This document shows, one piece after another, positions 12,462 through 24,600 of a stretch of DNA of 64,000 bases. Source of the stretch: Zeugodacus cucurbitae (lineage: Eukaryota; Arthropoda; Insecta; Diptera; Tephritidae); the NCBI RefSeq assembly GCF_028554725.1, contig NC_071667.1, forward strand, positions 86,838,001 to 86,902,000. The letters are read 5' to 3'. The translations under genes and the position numbers were made by a program. The notes below the pieces were generated by a model. It was not told the DNA's origin, did not search any database, and worked only from the letters and a program-made list of their open reading frames with translations. Every line of letters begins with the position of its first letter. Within the stretch, counting starts at the first letter, position 1.

Positions 12462-15400
12462 GTGAGTGAAATCTAAAACTTCACCAGCATAATTATTCGA
12501 TTTCTGTAAACAATGGATTACAGGTACATATATACATACATACAGCATATACAGCGAGTGTTTGCTTTGAAAAACATTGTTTTTTGCTTTTCGTGAACTT
12601 ACGCTTCTATAGATGTGTATATACATCTGTGTTGTGTGCATGTGTGTGTTTAGAATGTTTTTATTTGAAACATAAAGGTATATGTATATATAATTAGTTG
12701 AGAATAAACATCATGTATGTATGTGTGTGTCCGTTTGTAATTTAATACAAGTGATAACATTAATTGCGGCGGCATGGCATTTGCTGATATGCGTGCATGG
12801 CCAGCCGACAGGCGGAATGGTCAGTGTGACAGTGAGCCATTTGTATGTACGACAATTCGACCGGTAGAATGTTTAAGCGTATATTTTATTGATGTTTTGT
12901 TGTTTTTTGCTCTTCTTGCTCTTCATTGTTAACGCATACTCCGCTTTGGGTGCAAGTGTGGTGTCTGTTGTCAACAGCTTATCAGTGGATCGCCGCCATT
13001 GGCACTTCTGTCGCTGATATGTTGACAGTTCAACATCTCTCTGCGGTTGTTCTTCTTATTATTGCCTTTGTTTGATTTACTGCAAATGCAGTCGAGAGGT
13101 GCATCTAAAAATAGTTTGAAAAGTGACACGCGGCCATTCTATTCTATTTCCCCATTTTTTACATTTCTTTTATAATGTTTACACACATACATATGTATGT
13201 GTTGTTTGTTGTTGTTCGTCTCTAAAAATTCTAAATTGCTTGCATTTTTTCTATTTTTTATATATGAATATGCACATCGGTACATATATTTAGTGGTAGA
13301 TGAGAATTTAATTCTTTTGTTTATGTTCAATGTTAAATTGAACCGCGTTCGGCAAAGCACACAGCAAAAGGATTAATTGCCATCTAAAGCAGGAACAGAA
13401 ACAGAAACAAAAAAACACAAAAGCACCAATATCAAACTGAATTTATTTCGTAGAAATCATCATTTGCGCTTCCTTTACTCATTTGCGTAATTGATAATAA
13501 TTATAATTGTATAATTGTTGATATCTTCTCTTCGTTTATTCGAAATCTTGGTACAAAGTCACTAACATTTTGCTCATATTACGGTGGCCTCCCCTTACTG
13601 CGAAATCTATGGATATTTTTCTCAATTGAGTAAATGCAATGACATACCTTCACCAATAAATAGTGCAAAGACATAATATTGCACCTAGCAAAGGGAACCG
13701 ATGCGGATAAAAGCGCGTCTTTTTATACGCTTTTAATGATTTGGATTAGGGAATTTCTGCAATATGTCAAGTGTAATATTATTATGAAAAGGGAAAGTTT
13801 GGAAACAGTTTTTAATATGTGAACGGTTTAGTTTTGGGGTTAATTTCCGAAAGGTCTATTGTAAGGCTGCGGCTTAATTGAGTTGATGCTTGTTAATTTA
13901 CAGGTATACGATAACGAAAAATCGGAAAATTATAAAAGATAACTTTATTTGCACATTAAATAATTGCCGCAAACAGGAGAGGGGCAGATCAGCAGGAGTA
14001 GTGCAAATCTGTAATATATTTGTAGGGTGAATCAAAGAGTTGTAAAGAGCATTAAGATGATCCATCCTGCGAAATGGGCGCTGTAACCCCTCCATCCCTC
14101 CTGAAAGATTTACACACAAATGTGCCTTGGCATTTCTGCGGATTTTTTATCGTCATTCGGATATTCCAAGCTTTCAAGTACTTGGCAATATAGGAGTTTG
14201 TATTCTTGCACCATAGTATTACATCTAATGTATCTCCCGTCCTCGCGATTCCCTCGCATTCCACTAAATTAAATTAATGCGGCGTCTTTAGTGCACCATA
14301 AATGTATCGAGTATGACGAACTGACGCAATGAAGCATTGCATGACTTCGAGTTCTTTGAGTTTTGTTTCACTTTTTCCATTCTATTCGTTGTTTCCTTCC
14401 TCTTAGACTTCTTGTTATTGCACTTGGGCTCCTGCAGCAGCGCGCACTCATCATGATCATCATCATCAACGTAATCATTGTCGTGGTCGTCGTCGTCGTC
14501 GTCGTCTTATTCGTTGTACACCGCGTTTGCCTTATGAGCCGTGACGGCAGTTCATCGACAAGTGTTTACTGTATTGCAGAAGGAGGCCACTTCAGAAAAA
14601 CATGAGTACGAGTATATAAAGAAAATAATAAAAACCATAGGAAGCATACATTATGACAGAACATTAGTAGTTCTATAATTTCGTATGCTGATTCGAAAAC
14701 TAAATCATCAAAATAGTAGTGCGGTTTCATTGTGGTTGAAGGGGAATTGCATCAATTTATTCATTTAAGTAAGAATTACCAAATATTTTAAGTTAATTTT
14801 AAATTATTAATTTTAAGTAATTAAATAGCGATATATTTGGAAATCGGATCACATGTTTTAATTATACAGAGCTATTCCTATTGGTGTTCCTATGATAAAG
14901 AAGTAAATCTCAGAAGAATACCCATACCCATACGGGTATACCTCGTGATTATCTAAACCTTCTCACTAAAGACTGCTACAATCCTGTAATCAGACTCGCT
15001 TAAAAGGAAGCGATATACAAGCTTACTAAAGAACAACGTACTACAAACAGGTCTCAAATTTTAAGAATGTATAACTTAGCGTTAGATTCGAAGCGAGCTG
15101 ATTCAATAAATGTTCGGTTAGTCATAGTGGCGAATAATGGATGCTTTTGCTCGAATTTTAAACGGTTTAATAAAAACAGTTGTATTGACGTCTGATGTCT
15201 GTGAGTTATGTATATATGCATAACCGTACATAATATAATCATGATTGTTATTATGCGAATTATTGCATTAAAGCGTTTTTTTAAGATTAAGTAATGATAA
15301 CTTTAAGACTTCTTCGCCATCGATGGCATGGGATCGTGAAATCAACTCGTATTCAACTGAATCGCATGAGTTGGGCCAACTCAACCAACGCGCCCTTAAC

Positions 15401-16173
15401 ACAGTATGTGCCTTACAATTCATTTCATTTTACTTGTTTCCTGTGCTTCTGAATGCATAAATTCATTCGACAAGTACCGATTCTGTACAACACTCAACTT
15501 TAAGGGTATCCTTAAGAGTGTATATAAAGGTGTACATATTTATTTATGGTACTCACGCTCTAGTCTTCACTAATGGCCTTCACCCTCCTTCGGATATTAT
15601 TTTTTTGTATACTAGGTTTTGCTTTCTTTGGTTTCTGATGACAATTCGTATTGTTACGCAGTTTTGGCTGTTTGCTTCGCTCTCCGCCGCGCGTGCCCTC
15701 GTTGACAGTAACCGATGCAAAGATGGAAATGTTTATGTGGTTGGAGCAAAGCAATTGATTGAATTACTTTTCGCTGGCATTTCCATTGAAATCTCCTCAT
15801 CTTCGTCTCTTGGTTTATCCAAGCGAATTATACCTTCTTGGAAAAGGATGCATCTTTTAATCGAATCGAAAGGATTCGCATGCTTGGCAAAAACCAAAAA
15901 AATATATGTATGAGTATACTCTTTGCTTCGGAACATGCTATACCTAACTTTTTTTCATTCCTTGGGCTTACCAATCTTTAAATCTTGAGTAAATCTTGTG
16001 AGTCAGAGAAGTATGTGCACAAGCCCAATTAATCAGTTGAATCAAGCTGGAAATATTGGAAATTAAATAGTGAAAATTAGCTTGATATACATATGGCAGC
16101 TGGAATAACAGAGAACTTCGAAATTATGTGATGCTTTTTTTGAGATATTCTTATTAATATTTTTAAGTCAACT
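12462..16173. other. Non-coding stretch upstream of tok
   Basis: It holds several ATG-containing open frames of 60-130 codons on both strands with no domain, codon bias or splice context. A CAT/GTC trinucleotide tract lies at 14449-14507. I infer intronic or intergenic DNA of tok. Confidence 0.5.
14449..14507. repeat. CAT/GTC trinucleotide microsatellite
   Basis: A run of CAT triplets (from about 14449) is followed by GTC triplets (about 14480-14507). The open frames crossing it are low-complexity artefacts (runs of Ile or Val). Confidence 0.75.
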
Positions 16174-16184
16174 AAAGTTAAAAC
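16174..16184. repeat. Left target-site duplication of LINE insertion
   Basis: AAAGTTAAAAC here is repeated exactly at 16867-16877, immediately flanking the LINE copy between them. Confidence 0.75.
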
Positions 16185-16866
16185 ATCCCTATCCAGGCGG
16201 GAAAAGCAGAACTAACGGCGCGGGTGTTGTTTCCATTGCTATCGATATCATCGGCGTACGCCAGTAGCTGTACACTCTTATAAAAAATTGTACCTTCTCT
16301 GTTTAGCTCTGCGGCTCGAACTATTTTTTCCAGCATCAGGTTAAAGAAGTCACACGATAGCGAGTCACCTTGTCTGAAAACTCTTTTGGTATCGAACGGC
16401 TCGGAGAGGTCCTTCCCGATCCTGACGGAGCTTTTGGTGTTGCTCAACGTCAGCTTACACAGCCTTTTTAGTTTTGCGGGGATACCAAATTCAGACATCG
16501 CGGCATAAAGGCAGCTCCTTTTCGTGCTGTCGAAAGCAGCTTTAAAGTCGACAAATAGATGGGGTGTGTCGATCCTCTTTTCACGGGTCTTCTCCAAGAT
16601 TTGGCGCATGGTGAATATCTGGTCAGTTGTTGATTTTACAGGACTAAAGCCACACTGATAAGGTCCAATCAGTTTGTTGGCGGTGGGCTTTAGTCTTTCA
16701 CACAGTACGCTCGATAGAACCTTAGAGAGACCTCCGCTCCGAGAGGGACCTGGCTTCGCTTGGTATAACCAATTGGCGCCAAACTGCCAAAAGGAGAGAT
16801 GCGTGGCGCGCTGTTGTGGACTAGGCTATAACCGCGCAAGCGGTGTCTACGCCAGTCAAGAAGAAG
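16185..16866 (+). mobile_element. 5'-inverted, truncated non-LTR retrotransposon (twin-primed LINE copy)
   Basis: There are two segments of one LINE in opposite orientation. On the minus strand (about 16725 down to 16185) it encodes a reverse transcriptase piece: ..KVLSSVLCERLKP.., GPYQCGFSP, DFKAAFDS, RQGDSLS and AYADDID. On the plus strand (about 16735-16866) is the 3' end: ERDLASLGITNWRQTAKRRD, a stop, a GNRA hairpin and an AAG-rich tail. The insertion is bounded by an 11-bp direct repeat. Between the segments, most of the C-terminal coding region is missing. This is the standard product of twin priming with internal deletion. The element is dead. The LINE clade cannot be fixed by eye. Confidence 0.85.
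16831..16844 (+). other. GCAA-loop hairpin near LINE 3' end
   Basis: ACCGC-GCAA-GCGGT is a perfect 5-bp stem closed by a GNRA tetraloop, 22 nt before the right target-site duplication. A 3' hairpin is the kind of structure some LINE reverse transcriptases recognise; that role here is inference. Confidence 0.55.
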
Positions 16867-16877
16867 AAAGTTAAAAC
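16867..16877. repeat. Right target-site duplication of LINE insertion
   Basis: An exact copy of AAAGTTAAAAC at 16174-16184, directly after the AAG-rich tail. Confidence 0.75.
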
Positions 16878-17459
16878 TGTTTGGTTTTGTGCTATCTTCA
16901 ACCACATATGTTCAAATGCAATTAGGCATATAAGTATGTGTGTATTTGCACGCATGTTTAACGTCGATGATACCAAAGTGTGTTGCACATATCGTGATGA
17001 CCACATGTGCTTTTACCAGCTTTAATTACACCCACATCACAGCTTCATAAGGACGGTGAAAATTGGTCGACACACAGACTAAATGGGCACATAACTGTAC
17101 ATATGAAGGTATAAATGTTGACTAAATGAGTGTGCACAATGGTTGGAAACAGGTGGATTATGTAATTTTGGACAATGTGCGTCTGGAGTATAATTACACA
17201 TGTTGACCATTGCCTTCTTATTTCGTAGCGAGATACCATTGTTGTGTTAATTCAGTGCTGTTACAAAACATATTGACAATCTATGTTGCTCTATTCCCAA
17301 GTGCACTACTGCACTCTCCATACATCTATTTCACAACATGTTGCACCGGAGATAATAGCTTTGTTCACTTAAAGACTTTTTATAACCTTGCTGCATGTAA
17401 TAGAGGAAACATAACATATACTTATTGCAGTATACACTTTATATGTTCAGTTTAAAGAG

Positions 17460-17990
17460 AGATGTGCCTTTAAAATCACTTTTCAATTCCAAAAGTTAGT
17501 GGCTTGATTGAAAACAACTCGAAATTATTTAAATTAACAACTCAACTCATAAATACAAGTATTAAAAATGTCTGCTTAAACAATTCATATGATTACGACC
17601 AACTTCTGAATAGGAGAGCGTTTTATATACACTCAGAAAAGAAACACTTTAAAGTCACTTTAAATCCAGTACAAGGAACTTTAAAATTAAAAATTTTTAA
17701 TGTATGAAAACCAGCCGTATTGAAAAATATTTAATCTTAAAGTTAACACTTTAAAATGTAAATTATTAATGTTAGCACTTTGAATATTAAAGTGAAAACT
17801 TTACATTTTAATATGCGCATTCTCGAATACAATATAAACACTTTTGATTTTAAAGTTCACACTTTTAACCCAATTTAAAAATGTTTGTATTTGAATTAAA
17901 AGTTAACACATTCAACCTCAAATTAAAAGCTTTAGCACTTTCAAATGCAATTTAAAAGCTTTCACTATAAACTTTAAAGAAAACACACTA
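17460..17990. repeat. Degenerate CTTTAA/TTAAAG-rich array
   Basis: Over about 500 bp the words TTAAAG, ACACTTT, AAAGTTAACAC and AGCACTTT recur in both orientations, often as near-palindromes of the form TTAAAGTTNACACTTTAA. Unit length is irregular. No open frame is credible. It may be a decayed satellite or transposon interior, or a cluster of binding sites; the sequence alone does not say. Confidence 0.5.
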
Positions 17991-18321
17991 TTTTAATTGT
18001 TTTTAATTCACATTTTTTTTATTCAAACATATTTAAATTTAAATTTATTTTATATCTATGAAATAACTTATTTATAACTTTATCAACTATTTATAATTTA
18101 ATCAAACATGAATTCCGTTTCGTTATCGTTTAATTATGCATTGACTTTTCTACAACACCTCGATCCAACATATTTACTTTTCCCCTCTGCACCCCTCTTG
18201 AACCTCCCTCAATTAGATCACTTTAGTTATTTTTGTATGTAGATATATATGTATGTATATTTGTGGTAATGGATTCTTACAATATGCTTTAATACGATTC
18301 TTTTCTACTATTCAATTTCAG

Positions 18322-18656
18322 CAATGCATTTCTACGAGAGTCAACAATCAATAAATAACGGCAATTAAGCAAATAGTGACGCAAGCAATACTTCAATTTG
18401 CTGCAATCAAAGAGAGAAGCACCTCGTTCGTACCAGCACGCGAGTAATATGGCTGATTGTGTACTAGAATAATTGCAAATAGTATCCAGTGTAAATTAAA
18501 TGTTCTAAAAAAATAAATGTGTTAATTTTAAGGGAATTTCTCTAAAGTAACGTAAATGCGAGTTTAAGCGAACAGTGAAGAGTACAAAATTTGTAAATTC
18601 GGTTTCGTAAAGGTAGAGCTTTGCGTACATTCGGATAGGTGTTGTTGATTTTGAAC
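18322..18656 (+). other. tok 5' UTR (last leader exon part)
   Basis: A good acceptor (CAATTTCAG, ending 18321) precedes the coding start by 335 nt. The leader holds several upstream ATGs with short frames, for example 18324 (14 codons), and ATGGCT.. near 18449 (7 codons). An in-frame TAG at 18636-18638 lies directly upstream of the coding frame, so ATG 18657 is the first usable in-frame start. Confidence 0.5.
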
Positions 18657-21600
18657 ATGCCGCGAAAGCCGGTACACACAATTGCATTCCGTGGCGGAAA
18701 CGGATATGGCCGAGGGAGCCTGTTGAACTGCTCGCACTACACCTTCCTGTTGGCGACCGCAATTTTGGTCTTAATCAGCGCCCACGCCAAGAGTGCACTA
18801 CTCTATGACAATAACGATAACAATAGCAACGATAATAATAATAACAACAGCAACAACAACACTAACAATAATTTCAACGGCAATGTTTCAACAAAGGACG
18901 CCACCGAGCTACCGCCACAGAAGGCTACCCAAACAATGTCACAGTCTCCAGCATTTTCGCCATTGTCCGGGAATGTGGACGGCGAAGAGAGACCGTTGCA
19001 GCTGCGGGAAAATGTTTTAATTCCTGTGGACACTGTGGTTGAAGTACAATTTATGGAGCAGCATCCGCAGGATGATAATACACAGAATGATAAACAACGA
19101 GAGGAGCAACACAAGCATTCCATTCAGGAGGAGCGAATTGGGGCGAAACAACTGTCACAGTTGAAATCACCGCACCACCATCAACCCCGTAATCATCGTG
19201 AACATCATAACGAACACCACCACCACCACTCTAAGCAGCAACAAATTGGAATGCTCGAATCACAATCGCCAATGCAGAAAGAGCTGGAGCCGTTTGTCTT
19301 GCCCGAGGATATTAAGCACGAACCGGATGCAGCTGGTTCGCAGCAGCGGAAGCTCCACACACACCATTCCATACACAACATGCTGACCAATCGTCATTAT
19401 CAAAGCAAATACACCATTGAGGAGCTAATGAGCATGAAAATACAAAATCGACTCTCCGATGATATCGACATGGATCCGTGCAAAGCCGGTGAGTTCCAAG
19501 TCACTAACCATAGAAAATACAGTTGCGTTCATTGTAGTCAAAGCGTTTGACCTTTATTATTAATACTTTGAGTAATCAATAATTGAATGAGCCATACATT
19601 GTGATATCTACTCATGCTTTTGGATTAGATTCAATTGATGTTCTCTTATTAATGCATCGAGTGCAATAGAAAGTGGAAGGATTGCCGAGATTTCCTTTTC
19701 GTTTTCCGTTGAGTTTTTATTGCCTTCAATATTTGTAAATTGCGTGTCTGTAGGTTGTTGCTGTAACTTTCATTGGAGATACATAATTACAGGACGCGTA
19801 CATAAGCGGATATATGTGAATATGCAATCTTTTCTAATGTACCTTTATTTGAAATTGTAACATTGCACCAACATTCCAGACAGTGCTTTGCACTTCCGTC
19901 CCTCTTAAAGGCAAAACCACCAAGGGAGAAAGCAGCTTTGAGCTTATGTATACATTACAGGTTAGTGGATTATGCTATATTGAAACTATTGGCGCTACTT
20001 GTGGCCTTAAAGGTGTCGAGCGCTTGCCAAGGTGCATTCATCGCAATTGTCTTTGGGCAATGAGCATTGAGCATTGTATGCACTCCATTGACTTCCGCTA
20101 TCCCGTTGAATATTTTTTCGTCACTTAATTGCACGAACTGAACTGCTCTTTATTATATGCTATTGTGTGCTTGCGTGTGTGTGTGAGCGCTTGTGGGTTT
20201 CCTTGTCTATAAAGCACCAATGTACATTTCACTTTCCCGCAACACAATGAGTAAACGCTCATTCATGGGGAATGTATGAGTAGGCTTGCGCTTGAGCATT
20301 CGTACATTAGGGTGTCCACGGCACTTCTTGACACCATCAAATAAAGACGATATGTTAAAGAATGCTTCTGAAAAGTGAAATCGTGGAATATATAAAACGC
20401 CATTAACATCAAATATAAAAGCTAAGTCGTGAAATTAGCTTTCTGCCTTCTAATTTGAATTTATTTCCTCTCATGAGCATTTACATAAACTTAGAAGTCA
20501 TGACATACATAATAAATGTATGCACACTATATACCAATTAAATTATGATTTTATTCTTATTTGCGAAATAATATCTGGAATTATCCGTAGTTAATATAGG
20601 AAGGTATGATGTTAATAACATTTATAATATGTGTGGTACATTGCGTATGAGTGACCGCAGCCGAAAATTAGCTATACGAGTGCGTTAAAGTAGTTACCTG
20701 GAGAAACGGATTTGTGTTGTTTTTCCAACGGGCTATTCGTACTGAATACACCTTAATGCAGATGGAGAACTTACAAAGACACTTGTATATAACATATTCA
20801 AAGTTTGAGTTTCACTAAGTTTCTACTAGAGCACTTCTAAATTTGACTGAAAGTGAAAATATCGAAAACGAAAATGTGGAAATTTTCGGTATTCGTATGA
20901 AACATTTTTATAATAAACTGAAATGCAGAAACAGTTTCCATGGAAAAGTGGCCAACAACGGATGAGTTAATTCGCAGAGATGTACTGTTCATATGAATAT
21001 TTGTATATATGTATGTGTGTTTGTATATACATATGATGGCACCGAATGCCAATGGCCAATGACTGATGGCTGCAAGCTACACTCTCCGGCGCTAAGAGTG
21101 CGCATCAGGTATATGTATGTATGTATGTAGATGTGCAGACGCGTGTACATACTTAAGTGAATGAGAATAAATACATGTCCCTCGCCTTTTGGTGTGTGGT
21201 CCATTTATAAATAAACGCCACCGGAGGCACGATTTAATTCGCACTGGCGCGTGCCACGAGTCGCGTGTCTCATCATGCTTTCTTTACATTCGTAGTTGAT
21301 ATTTTTAATTTTAATTTCATTTAGACTTTTTTGCAAGTTTTCCTTCAAACACTCGAGCACTTGACAATTGCCGCCCGGCTTTTGGAAGTCAACATTCTTA
21401 TATATGTATGCTTTTGCAACGTCAAACACTTTTGAGTTGACTATGAGTGTATGCTCCTTCGCTGGCATAACAGTGAATATCTTGGCACTTATACATATAT
21501 TTATATATATAGAATATTGGCGGTATGCACTTGCTGATGGCATTTCAGAAAGATATGCATATGCAAGTTTGAAGTGACAGCACGAGAGCATTTCCCATCC

Positions 21601-24600
21601 CATTGTCGCCACATAGAGGGCAATATTCGATGGAAGCGCACTCGAGCGCGATGAGTAAAAGTTTATTGAACTCAACTCGGCCATGCAAAAAGCCACAAAC
21701 CTATCCAGATGCGTAAAAGCGATGCTCGGGGCATCTACCTTTTACTCGTATCGCATTATACGTAGACAGTTACATGTAGATATGTTCGTATGTGTGTGCA
21801 AATGAGCTGGCGGCCCATTAATATGACCAAGTTTCTGACACTAAATCGAGTCTGCAATTTTGTTTTGTTTGTTTTACATATACTTATCGTTTAATCATAC
21901 ATTTACAACCGCCACCTGACAGGGACTGAGTTTGTTCACTTATGGCTCTGTATGAATTGAATTTGCATGTCCTTGCAAGATTATTTGCCACATTAGTATC
22001 CACAGATATGCAATTTCATGTCACATGCCAAAAAATTCGCAACTAATATATTGTGGGAAGGATTTTGCTACATGCTACAAATGTTTTCAAGTGCCTTCGT
22101 TTTCTTAATACTTTGGATTCGGGTCTAAAATCCCTTTCGAGGTTCCATACAATATCCGAACTCTTCAAATACACGGAACTAAAAAACAACAACGTACGAT
22201 AAACGTCAAATATGGTACATACCCATTTATTCTGTAGTTTGTTACGCATATTGGCCAACTGAGTATTCACATGAAATGTATTCACATGAATTTGGCTAAA
22301 TGGTGAATTTAATTTTACTTTGTTCATAAATTCTGATATATTGAATGAATGAATTGTGCACCTGGATACAATCTAAAGTAGAAGTTGAACTTCAACAGTT
22401 CATGCATATGCCTATCCACATGCTATATACATGCATTGCCTAAAGTGCTCCTCTACATCTTAAATTTATTTAACCGCAGCATAACGCAGTTTGTTGAGTC
22501 ACCCATTTCCGCACATTCCAGTCCGTCTGTATCAGATGATAATTGCGACCCTAGGTCAGAACAATGGTCGGAGGTGTTGGGCTATGTCTCAACCAGTCTA
22601 TAATTCTCTCTAATGGTATTAGCATTTGTTTCTCGAAACATATAACCTCTACCGCCTAAGCGCATATTGCAGTTGTCTTCCTAAACAAACAGGCAACAAT
22701 AAATTAAAAATAAATCGGATAATAAATAAATCATAAGCCTTTTGTAGCCGTAGTTTCTCCGCTTTCGTCCCGATATTGCACTGCTTTGCTTAGAGCTTCG
22801 ACAATCATGGGAAAGTTTATGGGTGTCTTCATGCTCTAATCAGTGTGTCATTGTTATGGTAGCTGCCACATTTGTTGTTGCCATTTAAATGCTAATTTAT
22901 TAAATTGCCACTGCAGTAGACCATAAATATTAGTAGATTTGTGAAGTAAACAGTTTACTACTAAATTGTTATCAACTATTATTACATTCAAGTATCCAAA
23001 AAGACGAATTTTGGGAGTTTGTTAGACAGTAACATTAACTGTGTCTCCTTTTATGAATGTTTTACTTGTTCGTTCGATTCGAGATATATTCGATAAAACT
23101 TTTTGCTGCAAAATTTGTTAAGCATAAATAATTCCATGAACACTGTAATGGAAAAATAAAGTCTAGTGTCCGATAAGCTTTCTGCATGTGAAAGTTTGAA
23201 CGCATATTATCTACAATTGTATGAGAATAGCGGAAATGTATATTTTTAGGATGTTAACTTTTTCACAATGGGTGGCAGAACGTCATCAGCACTCCTTCCT
23301 CTGTTGTCTAAAGTTTGATGGAGTCTTTCCACAACACCATTACCTCCCATAGTCGACTTTTGCGGTCAAATCATCGCAGTCCATTGCTCCATTTGTTCGC
23401 AAGTGGTAGACTGAAAGAAGCGGATGCCAGCTGTTATGAATAGGTTGTAAATTTTATTTCATACAAATGCAAAACACGATACTCGTATACTACGAATGCG
23501 GGGCGAGTGGCTCTGGCCGGCATAACTTTTCGTGTAATAACATGCATACATACTCCCACTTAAAGGGGTAATGACTGCCCACCCAATGACCAAAAATCAA
23601 ACACATTGCTGCTATGAGTATTTTTATTTGTGCTTTTGTAGTTGTTCACCCACAAAAAACCGTAATCAAGCCAAGGCGGAATGACTTTTCAACACTAGGA
23701 CTAACGGCTTTCTACCATCCACCCTGTAATAAGGTCGGTGCTTTTGGAATACAATAGTGAAAGGGGCATCTCAATTTAGTTATATCTGGTTTAGCAGTTC
23801 AGTGGTCATCCAGAGAGTTAGTACAAAATATTCGAAAATATATGGAAATTTTCAGAATTTTCAAATACAAAATAATTTTGAAACATTTTGCATTTAAGTC
23901 CACTGTAGTGCACTGGTCCAGCAAAGGATTCCTACTAGTTCGACGATAACCTTTGACCAAAATGGGTCTGTTTCAACTGTTTCATTGCTCACCAAAGCCC
24001 CCTACATATGTACATGTATAAATATGTACTGTGTAAATGCATTGTAAATGTAAACAAACTGAAATCAATTTATTAAACTGTTTTGGCTTCGCTGTCATTG
24101 GCGGTGTATATGCCCGCATCGGTGTTATAAGGTGGAACGAGGGGCCATGTTCAATATACATATTAATTAATTAGTAATATCCGCGATAATGAAATGTCAG
24201 CAAAAATTTATGTAATACTACACATGTACTACATATATGTATGTATGCATATGTAGTTATATATGTACTGCAATTCACTTCACAGTCGGTAATAACTGAA
24301 TGCAGCGGATGTTGAGTTGTTATACGAAATAAGTTCGTACATTCGCAACCGGCAGTCAAATCAATCAGTTATAAACTTTACTTTAGGACTAGTATGAATA
24401 AGGTTCGTGTCCTCCGAGATGTCAATTTTCAGATTACAGCCAAAAACATATCGATCTCATCGATTCAAAAATAATAATATATTATAATAAAAACGTTCTT
24501 CAATTAATGTAAGTCTGTTGTTTTTAGTCTACTTTAATTTGTGGGGGACTTTGAAATTCTAACCAAAATATTTCAATCGTCAATGGTTATTATACTCTCG

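Noticed and set aside
15518..15913. 131-codon plus-strand frame with overlapping minus-strand frames
   Set aside because: Low information, no homology recognised, frames open on both strands.
16820..16850. tRNA-like GGCTATAACCGCGCAAGCGG segment
   Set aside because: No cloverleaf, A/B box pair or anticodon arm; it is the LINE 3' hairpin region.
18639..18656. Upstream GTG start for tok giving six extra residues
   Set aside because: It is a GTG, not an ATG, and is preceded directly by an in-frame TAG; the first ATG is 18657.
21205..21696. 163-codon minus-strand frame in tok intron 1
   Set aside because: No domain, no splice partners, irregular composition; likely chance.
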